Part shown: piece after piece, positions 1-4,430 of the stretch
Position numbering within the stretch: the first letter of the stretch is position 1
Layout of the letters: each line of letters opens with the position of its first letter
Made by a program: the position numbers and the translations under genes
The notes under the pieces: model-generated
The model's input: only the letters and a program-made list of their open reading frames with translations
What the model was told of the DNA's origin: nothing
Databases searched by the model: none
Assembly (NCBI GenBank): GCA_005884255.1
Contig: VBDL01000302.1
Coordinates: 1-5,715, forward strand
Source: Betaproteobacteria bacterium
Lineage (GTDB): Bacteria; Pseudomonadota; Gammaproteobacteria; Burkholderiales; Burkholderiaceae_C
Length of the DNA stretch: 5,715 nucleotides
Direction of reading: 5' to 3'

Positions 1-150
1 TCGCTGCAGTCCGGCGCGCTGGAAGAGTCGAATACCGACCTCACCGCAGAGCTCGTGAACATGATCACCGCGCAGCGCGTCTACCAGGCCAATGCGCAGA
101 CGATCAAGACGCAGGACCAGGTGCTGCAGACGCTGGTGAATCTGCGCTGA
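1..150 (+). CDS. flgE: Flagellar hook protein FlgE, C-terminal end (partial)
   Basis: The first 49 codons of the window, in frame 1, end at TGA 148-150 and have no start here, so this is the 3' end of a gene lying to the left. The peptide has the C-terminal signature of the rod/hook axial family: a short GALEESNTDLTAELVNMI segment followed by the amphipathic helix ITAQRVYQANAQTIKTQDQV and the ending LQTLVNLR. In hook and rod proteins this helix packs with the N-terminal helix in the D0 core. The close ending LVNLR and the position directly before flgF point to FlgE, the hook subunit, rather than FlgC or FlgG. The hook protein is exported by the flagellar type III apparatus and polymerises outside the cell. 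Identity as FlgE rests on this short tail plus gene order. Confidence 0.9.
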   Translation, partial: SLQSGALEESNTDLTAELVNMITAQRVYQANAQTIKTQDQVLQTLVNLR

Positions 151-156
151 TGCCAT

Positions 157-178
157 GGTGGGCTGAAGCCCACCCTAC
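157..178. repeat. REP-like palindromic element between flgE and flgF
   Basis: A perfect 7-bp stem, GGTGGGC (157-163) with GCCCACC (168-174), closes a 4-base TGAA loop. It fills most of the 37-base flgE-flgF spacer. On the minus strand it reads GTAG, then GGTGGGC-TTCA-GCCCACC. A 5' GTAG-type tetranucleotide next to a short GC-rich palindrome is the known layout of REP elements mobilised by RAYT (TnpA-REP) transposases. The very similar string GTAGGGTGGGCTTCAGCCCA is, from memory, dispersed in many proteobacterial genomes. Assignment to that class is inference from one copy; a simple intercistronic RNA hairpin is the alternative. Confidence 0.55.
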
Positions 179-185
179 GAGGTGA
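179..185 (+). promoter_or_regulatory. Ribosome-binding site of flgF
   Basis: GAGGTGA at 179-185 is a good Shine-Dalgarno match just before ATG 188. It decides the start: an in-frame GTG at 182 would add Met-Thr but lies inside this element, whereas ATG 188 gives the usual FlgF opening MDRMIYL. The site begins only 4 bases after the stem of the palindromic element, so the two may influence each other on the mRNA. Confidence 0.7.
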
Positions 186-187
186 CC

Positions 188-916
188 ATGGACAGAATGA
201 TCTACCTGTCGATGTCGGGCGCGAAAGCGACCATGCAGCGGCAGGACGTGCTCGCCAACAACCTGGCCAACGTGTCGACGGTAGGCTTTCGCGCCGAGCT
301 GCAGGCCTTTCGCGCCGTGCCGGTGCAAGGCGACGGCGCGAGCACGCGCGTCTATGCGCTGGAGACCACGGCCGGCTACAACGATCAGTCCGGCCCCATC
401 ACGGCCACCGGGCGCAACCTCGACGTTGCCGCGAAGGGCAACGCGTGGCTCGCGGTGCAGGGGCTCGATGGCACCGAGGCCTACACGCGCGCCGGCGCGC
501 TCGATGTCGATGCGAACGGGCAGCTCGTCACGCGCGGCGGACTGCCGGTGCTCGGCGACGGCGGCCCGATCCAGATTCCCGCCAACACGACGCCCAGCAT
601 CGCGCCCGACGGCACGATCAGCGCGGTGCAGAGCAACGGCAAGGTCACACCGGTGGGCAAGCTCAAGCTCGTCACGCCCGAAGCTGCGCTGCAACGTGGC
701 GGCGATGGCCTGTTCCGCAGCGCCGACGGCAGCGAGCTGGCCGCCGATGCCAATGCGCGCGTGCAGGATGGCGCGCTCGAAGGCTCCAACGTCAGCCCGG
801 TCGAGACGATGGTCGCGATGATTGCTGCGGCCCGCCAGTTCGAGGCGCAGATGAAGATGCTGCAGAACGCCGAGGCCGACGACAAGACCGCGCAGCAGCT
901 GCTCGGCGCATCGTGA
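188..916 (+). CDS. flgF: Flagellar basal-body rod protein FlgF
   Basis: This 242-residue protein is a proximal rod subunit exported by the flagellar type III system and assembled in the periplasm between the MS ring and the distal rod. It opens with MDRMIYLSMSGAKATM. The conserved rod motif VLANNLANVSTVGFR lies at residues 21-35, the mid-protein segment YTRAGALDVDANGQLVT at about 99-115, and the C-terminal D0 helix LEGSNVSPVETMVAMI followed by ARQFEAQMKMLQNAEA at about 197-232. Length fits the family (about 240-250). The ATG at 188 is chosen over the in-frame GTG at 182 because of the ribosome-binding site and the canonical N-terminus. It is distinguished from FlgG by the MDRMIYL start and the LQNAEA ending. 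No lesion is visible. Confidence 0.95.
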   Translation: MDRMIYLSMSGAKATMQRQDVLANNLANVSTVGFRAELQAFRAVPVQGDGASTRVYALETTAGYNDQSGPITATGRNLDVAAKGNAWLAVQGLDGTEAYTRAGALDVDANGQLVTRGGLPVLGDGGPIQIPANTTPSIAPDGTISAVQSNGKVTPVGKLKLVTPEAALQRGGDGLFRSADGSELAADANARVQDGALEGSNVSPVETMVAMIAAARQFEAQMKMLQNAEADDKTAQQLLGAS

Positions 917-948
917 CGCAAGCCTCACGGTGACCGCTGGTAACGAAG

Positions 949-982
949 AAAGCGCCGGACTCCCGGCGCTTTTCTCTTTCTT
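949..982 (+). terminator. Intrinsic (rho-independent) terminator between flgF and flgG
   Basis: AAAGCGCCGG (949-958) pairs perfectly with CCGGCGCTTT (963-972) around a 4-base ACTC loop, giving a 10-bp GC-rich stem. The pyrimidine, mostly T, tract TTTTCTCTTTCTT (970-982) follows directly. This is textbook form for a terminator on the + strand and ends the message 33 bases after the flgF stop. On the minus strand the stem is followed by TTTCTTCGTT, so weak bidirectional activity is possible. Lying inside a flagellar operon, it would end or attenuate the transcript coming from flgE-flgF. Confidence 0.85.
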
Positions 983-1000
983 GGACTCCTCAAGTTCCCG

Positions 1001-1040
1001 GGATCATCGCTTCAAGACCCTAGGAGCATTGCGATGATCC
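1001..1040 (+). promoter_or_regulatory. Inverted repeat enclosing the flgG ribosome-binding site and start codon
   Basis: GGATCATCGC (1001-1010) is the exact reverse complement of GCGATGATCC (1031-1040). The arms are 10 bp with no mismatch and are separated by 20 bases. The right arm contains the flgG start codon (ATG 1034-1036) and codon 2. The loop holds the ribosome-binding site AGGAG (1022-1026). In RNA the pairing would close the start codon into a stem; in DNA the arm centres are 30 bp apart, about three helical turns, which also fits a dimeric or paired protein-binding site. The repeat is directly seen; a regulatory role is inferred. Confidence 0.5.
1022..1026 (+). promoter_or_regulatory. 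Ribosome-binding site of flgG
   Basis: AGGAG, 7 bases before ATG 1034, is a near-ideal Shine-Dalgarno element and supports that start. It lies in the loop of the 1001-1040 inverted repeat, so it would stay exposed while the start codon itself is paired. Confidence 0.75.
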
Positions 1041-1816
1041 GTTCGCTGTGGATTTCGAAGACCGGCATGGAGGCCCAGCAGACCCAGCTGGACACCATCT
1101 CCAACAACCTCGCCAACGTCTCGACCAACGGCTACAAGCGCGGCCACGCGGTGTTCGAGGATCTGATCTATCAGAACCTGCGCCAGGCCGGCGCCAATTC
1201 GAGCGAGCAGACGCAGTTGCCCACGGGCCTGCAGGTGGGCCTGGGCGTGCGCCCGGTGGCCACGGCGCGCATCTTCAGCCAGGGCAACCTGCAGCAGACC
1301 ACCAACAACCTCGACGTGGCCATCAAGGGCCAGGGCTTCTTCGAGGTGCAGATGCCCGACGGCACCAACGCCTACACGCGCGACGGCTCGTTCCAGGTCG
1401 ATTCGCAAGGGCGCCTCGTCACCAACAACGGCTATGTCGTGCAGCCCGGCATCACGATTCCCGCGGCTGCGCAGAGTGTGACCATCGGCGCCGACGGCAC
1501 GGTGAGCGTCACGCTGCCGGGCCAGGCCACCGCGCAATCGGTGGGCACGCTGCAGATTGCCAACTTCGTCAACCCGGCGGGGCTCGATCCCAAGGGGCAG
1601 AACCTCTTCGCCGAAACTGCTGCCTCCGGCACGCCGAACGCCGGCGCGCCGGGCAGCAATGGGCTGGGCACGCTGCAGCAGGGCTTCGTCGAGACGTCGA
1701 ACGTCAACGTCGTCGAAGAACTCGTCTCGATGATCCAGACGCAGCGCGCCTACGAGCTGAATTCGAAGGCGATCCAGACGTCCGACCAGATGCTGCAGCG
1801 CCTGGGGCAACTCTGA
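1034..1816 (+). CDS. flgG: Flagellar distal rod protein FlgG
   Basis: The product is 260 residues, the same length I recall for enterobacterial FlgG, and forms the distal rod that runs through the P and L rings and carries the hook. It opens MIRSLWISKTGMEAQQTQLD. The rod motif TISNNLANVSTNGYKR is at about residues 21-36, followed by AVFEDLIYQNLRQ, SSEQTQLPTGLQVGLGVRPV, the stretch VAIKGQGFF and YTRDGSFQVD. The C-terminal D0 helix ETSNVNVVEELVSMIQTQRA, then YELNSKAIQTSDQML, fills about residues 220-254. All these are hallmark FlgG strings and none is broken. The stop overlaps the flgH start by one base (TGATG), implying translational coupling. Unlike the other genes here it is separated from its upstream neighbour by a terminator. 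Confidence 0.98.
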   Translation: MIRSLWISKTGMEAQQTQLDTISNNLANVSTNGYKRGHAVFEDLIYQNLRQAGANSSEQTQLPTGLQVGLGVRPVATARIFSQGNLQQTTNNLDVAIKGQGFFEVQMPDGTNAYTRDGSFQVDSQGRLVTNNGYVVQPGITIPAAAQSVTIGADGTVSVTLPGQATAQSVGTLQIANFVNPAGLDPKGQNLFAETAASGTPNAGAPGSNGLGTLQQGFVETSNVNVVEELVSMIQTQRAYELNSKAIQTSDQMLQRLGQL

Positions 1817-2481
1817 TGCGTGCGCTCCTTCTCCTCGCGCTGGCCACGCTTGGCGGCTGCGCCACGCTGTACCCGACTCCGAAGGTCGAGGTCGCCGAGC
1901 CCACGTCCGCGCTGCCGCAGGTGCAGCCCGCGCCGCAGGTCAACAACGGCGCCATCTTCCAGGCGAGCCAGTACCGGCCGCTGTTCGAAGACCATCGCGC
2001 ACGGCTGGTCGGCGACACCATCACCATCGTCATCGTCGAGAAGGTCAGCGCGACGCAGAAGTCCACCAGCTCGGTCGACAAGAGCGGCAAGGTCGATGCC
2101 GGCGTCACCGCGCTGCCGTTCTTCAGCAGCAACTCCTTCAATCGCGCCAGCGCCACCGGCAGCGCGAGCAACACCTTCTCCGGCAAGGGCACGACGGAGA
2201 ACAGCAACGACTTCTCCGGCACCATCACCGCCACCGTCACCGGCGTGCTGCCCAACGGCCATTTGCTGGTGGCCGGCGAGAAGCAGATCGGCGTGAACCA
2301 GAACGTCGACGTGCTGCGCTTCTCGGGCCAGATCGACCCGCGCGCGATCCAGCCGGGCAACACCGTGGCCAGCGCGCAGATCGCCAACGTGCGCATTGAG
2401 CAGCGCGGCCGCGGCCAGCAGGCCGATGCGCAAGCGATGGGCTGGCTGGCACGCTTCTTCTTGAACATTCTCCCGATATGA
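1816..2481 (+). CDS. flgH: Flagellar L-ring lipoprotein FlgH
   Basis: The 221-residue protein is the outer-membrane L-ring subunit, part of the bushing around the distal rod. It begins with a lipoprotein signal: MRALLLLALATLGGC, lipobox LGGC at residues 12-15 with the lipidated cysteine at 15. Family segments follow: LVGDTITIVIVEK (about 64-76), TFSGKGTTENSNDFSGTITA (120-139), then VLPNGHLLVAGEKQI (144-158), LRFSGQIDPRAI (167-178) and the ending AQAMGWLARFFLNILPI (205-221). Length fits the family (about 220-235). The ATG overlaps the flgG stop in TGATG, and a weak GGGG at 1803-1806 may serve as ribosome-binding site. The reading frame stays open far upstream into flgG, but the lipobox fixes this start. 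No lesion is visible. Confidence 0.97.
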   Translation: MRALLLLALATLGGCATLYPTPKVEVAEPTSALPQVQPAPQVNNGAIFQASQYRPLFEDHRARLVGDTITIVIVEKVSATQKSTSSVDKSGKVDAGVTALPFFSSNSFNRASATGSASNTFSGKGTTENSNDFSGTITATVTGVLPNGHLLVAGEKQIGVNQNVDVLRFSGQIDPRAIQPGNTVASAQIANVRIEQRGRGQQADAQAMGWLARFFLNILPI

Positions 2482-2482
2482 C

Positions 2483-3508
2483 ATGGCTGCCACCGACCGC
2501 CTGATGCGCACGCTCATCGCGTTGAGCTTCATCGCCGCCAGCGCCGCGCTGTGGTGGCCGACGGGCGCGCAGGCCGCGCGGCTCAAGGAAGTGGCGGCGG
2601 TGCAGGGCGTGCGCAGCAACGCGCTGGTCGGCTACGGCCTCGTCGTCGGGCTGGATGGCACCGGCGACCAGACCACGCAGACGCCGTTCACCACGCAAAG
2701 CCTCACCGCGATGCTGCAGCAGATGGGAATCACGATTCCCGCAGGCACCAACATGCAGCTGCGCAACGTGGCGGCGGTGATGGTCACCGCGCAGCTGCCG
2801 GCCTTTGCGCAGCCGGGGCAGCAGATCGACATCAACGTGTCGTCGCTCGGCAATGCCAAGAGCCTGCGCGGCGGCACGCTGATCGCCACGCCGCTGAAGG
2901 GCGCCGACGGCCAGATCTATGCGATGGCGCAAGGCAACCTGGTGATCGGCGGCGCCGGCGCGTCCGCCGGTGGCTCCAAGGTGCAGATCAACACGCTCAA
3001 TGCCGGCCGCGTGCCGCAAGGCGCGACGGTGGAGCGCAGCGTGCCCACGCCGCTGGCGCAGGGCGATTCGATCCAGCTCGATCTCAATTCCGCCGACTTC
3101 GCCACCGCGCGCGAAGTGGCACGCGTGATCAACGGCGCCAAGGGCGCGGGCACCGCGCAGGCGCTCGATGGCCGCGTGGTGCGCGTGCGCATGCCGGCCG
3201 ACAGCGACGCGCGCGTGACCTTCCTCGCCGACATCGAGAACCTGAACATCGAGCTCGCCAAGCCCGCCGCCAAGGTGGTGATCAATGCGCGCACCGGCTC
3301 GGTAGTGATGAACGAAGCCGTCACCTTGAACCCGTGTGCGGTGGCGCACGGCAGCCTGTCGGTGACCATCAATTCGACGCCGGTGATCAGCCAGCCCGGC
3401 CCGTTGTCGCAAGGGCAGACGGTGGTGGCCGAGAAGGCCGACATCGCGATCAGGCAGGACGCCGGGGCGCCACGCCGCAAGACCTGCTCGCCATCCTGCA
3501 GGCGCTGA
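2483..3508 (+). CDS. flgI: Flagellar P-ring protein FlgI, frameshifted near its C-terminus
   Basis: FlgI builds the periplasmic P ring around the rod. The frame gives 341 residues. A Sec signal peptide, hydrophobic about residues 10-20 and ending GAQA near residue 31, precedes the mature start ARLKEVAAVQGVRSN. Typical FlgI segments follow: LVGYGLVVGLDGTGDQT, QSLTAMLQQMGI, LRNVAAVMVTAQLP, GQQIDINVSSLGNAKSLRGG, then TPLKGADGQIYAMAQGNL and CAVAHGSLSVTI. From residue 328 the frame goes wrong and ends GAPRRKTCSPSCRR. The expected family ending GATPQDLLAILQALK followed by TAGALNAELEVI is encoded in another frame up to TGA 3547-3549. ATG 2483 lies one base after the flgH stop; ATG 2504 (MRTLIALSF) is an alternative start that shortens the pre-signal part. 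Neither start has a clear ribosome-binding site. As read, the protein would lack its native C-terminus. Confidence 0.9.
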   Translation: MAATDRLMRTLIALSFIAASAALWWPTGAQAARLKEVAAVQGVRSNALVGYGLVVGLDGTGDQTTQTPFTTQSLTAMLQQMGITIPAGTNMQLRNVAAVMVTAQLPAFAQPGQQIDINVSSLGNAKSLRGGTLIATPLKGADGQIYAMAQGNLVIGGAGASAGGSKVQINTLNAGRVPQGATVERSVPTPLAQGDSIQLDLNSADFATAREVARVINGAKGAGTAQALDGRVVRVRMPADSDARVTFLADIENLNIELAKPAAKVVINARTGSVVMNEAVTLNPCAVAHGSLSVTINSTPVISQPGPLSQGQTVVAEKADIAIRQDAGAPRRKTCSPSCRR

Positions 3509-3549
3509 AGACCGCCGGCGCTCTCAATGCTGAGCTGGAAGTGATCTGA
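3460..3549 (+). other. flgI: flgI lesion and out-of-frame C-terminal tail
   Basis: Up to codon GCC 3461-3463 the flgI frame reads normal FlgI (EKADIAIRQDA). From GGC 3466-3468 the +1-window frame reads GATPQDLLAILQ, then ALKTAGALNAELEVI, the family's C-terminus, ending at TGA 3547-3549, one base before the flgJ ATG. The junction lies in GGGG at 3464-3467. Known FlgI proteins carry roughly 20-25 more residues between these points, ending in an ALNALGATP-type motif, of which only GATP remains. The joined reading would give about 354 residues, a little short of the usual 365-380. The change therefore looks like a loss of about 60-75 bases of the form 3n+1, not a single slipped base. The exact size is inferred. 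Confidence 0.75.
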
Positions 3550-3550
3550 C

Positions 3551-4417
3551 ATGGCCATCCCGTCGACCACCAACGCCGGCCTTGCGTCGGACGCCACGTC
3601 GATCAACGCGCTGCGCAGCAGCGCGTCGCGCGATCCGAAGGCGGCCGTCAAAGAGACGGCCAAGCAGTTCGAGGCCCTGTTCATGCAGGAGCTGATGAAG
3701 AGCATGCGTGCCGCCTCGATGAGCAGCGGCATGCTCGACAACGAAGGCAGCAAGCTCGGCACCGAGATGCTCGACCAGCAGTTCGCCACCAAGATGACCG
3801 GCCTGCCCGGCGGCCTCTCCGACATGATCGCCAAGCAGCTCGAGCGCCAGCTCGGCGTGGCCACCGGCCTCACGCCGCCGAACCTGTCGTCGCAACCGAG
3901 CAAGAGCGCGGCCGCCGTGGCGACGCCACAGCCGCGCATCCCGAGCAAGTGTGCCGGCGACTTCGTCAAGGCGCACGATGCGGCGGCCAAGGCCGTCGAA
4001 GCGCAGACCGGCATCCCCGCCAGCTTCATGATCGCGCAGGCCGCGCACGAGACCGGCTGGGGCCGCAAGGAAATCCGCGGCGCCGATGGCACCGACTCGC
4101 ACAACCTGTTCGGCATCAAGGCCGGCCCCGGCTGGACCGGCCCGGTGGCCGAGGTGACGACCACCGAATACATCAACGGCCGCCCGCAGAAGGTGAAGGC
4201 GCAATTTCGCGCCTACGCGAGCTACGAGGAATCGTTCCGCGACTACGCGAAGCTGTTGAAGGACAGCCCGCGCTACGCCGGCGTGGTGGCCAACGCGAGC
4301 AGCGCCAAGGGCTTCGCGCAAGGCCTGCAGCGCGCCGGCTACGCCACCGATCCGGCGTATGCGGAGAAGCTGTCGAAGGTCATCAATACGACGCTGCGTT
4401 TGCAGCGCGTCGCCTGA
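3551..4417 (+). CDS. flgJ: Peptidoglycan hydrolase and rod-cap protein FlgJ
   Basis: This 288-residue protein has the two-part FlgJ design of beta- and gammaproteobacteria. Residues about 30-105 form the rod-binding cap domain (AAVKETAKQFEALFMQELMK, then MLDNEGSKLGTEMLDQQFA). A short variable linker, about 105-133, is rich in Ser, Pro and Ala. Residues about 135-285 form a glucosaminidase-type (GH73) domain that cuts peptidoglycan so the rod can pass. The probable catalytic acid is Glu167 in AAHETGWGRKEI, matching the ES/ETGWG motif of the family. SHNLFGIKAGPGW (183-195), YINGRPQKVKAQFRAYASYE and the FRDYAKLL segment complete the domain. FlgJ is exported by the flagellar secretion system, and no Sec signal is seen. 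GGAAG at 3537-3541 may be the ribosome-binding site. The start is one base after the expected end of flgI, implying coupling. It is slightly shorter than the Salmonella protein (316) because of the linker. No lesion is visible. Confidence 0.97.
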   Translation: MAIPSTTNAGLASDATSINALRSSASRDPKAAVKETAKQFEALFMQELMKSMRAASMSSGMLDNEGSKLGTEMLDQQFATKMTGLPGGLSDMIAKQLERQLGVATGLTPPNLSSQPSKSAAAVATPQPRIPSKCAGDFVKAHDAAAKAVEAQTGIPASFMIAQAAHETGWGRKEIRGADGTDSHNLFGIKAGPGWTGPVAEVTTTEYINGRPQKVKAQFRAYASYEESFRDYAKLLKDSPRYAGVVANASSAKGFAQGLQRAGYATDPAYAEKLSKVINTTLRLQRVA

Positions 4418-4430
4418 GCGGGGCTGAAGC

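Noticed and set aside
182..187. GTG at 182 as the flgF start.
   Set aside because: It overlaps the GAGGTGA ribosome-binding site, and ATG 188 gives the usual MDRMIYL opening.
983..1033. Possible promoter for flgG: TTGGAC at 981-986 with a poor -10, and GG-N10-GC tests for sigma-54.
   Set aside because: TTGGAC is followed at proper spacing only by TCATCG, and no GG/GC pair has the sigma-54 spacing. No TAAA/GCCGATAA-type sigma-28 site is seen.
1048..1815. Upstream extension of the flgH frame across flgG, which could suggest a longer or fused protein.
   Set aside because: The extension is low-complexity Arg/Ala/His-rich shadow of flgG. The FlgH lipoprotein signal with lipobox at residues 12-15 fixes the start at 1816.
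3464..3467. Programmed frameshifting or phase variation in flgI at GGGG, with the same idea at GGG 4530-4532 in flgK.
   Set aside because: Short G runs are poor slippage tracts, and in both genes conserved residues are missing as well, so changing frame alone would not restore the protein.
2479..3553. The flgH-flgI and flgI-flgJ junctions share the same TGACATG stop-start layout.
   Set aside because: One-base spacing of coupled genes is common, and the shared string is only stop, one base and start.
2917..4176. Long minus-strand open frame of 419 codons across flgI and flgJ, plus other antisense frames at 104-928, 1004-1810, 2237-3412 and 3524-4462.
   Set aside because: They lie opposite clearly recognised flagellar genes, show Arg/His/Ala-rich or otherwise featureless composition, and arise from GC-rich codon bias. 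None has a family motif.
4420..4430. GGGCTGAAGC before flgK matches 10 bases of the REP-like element at 161-170.
   Set aside because: It lacks the second arm and flanking tetranucleotide, and a 10-base match in GC-rich DNA can be chance.
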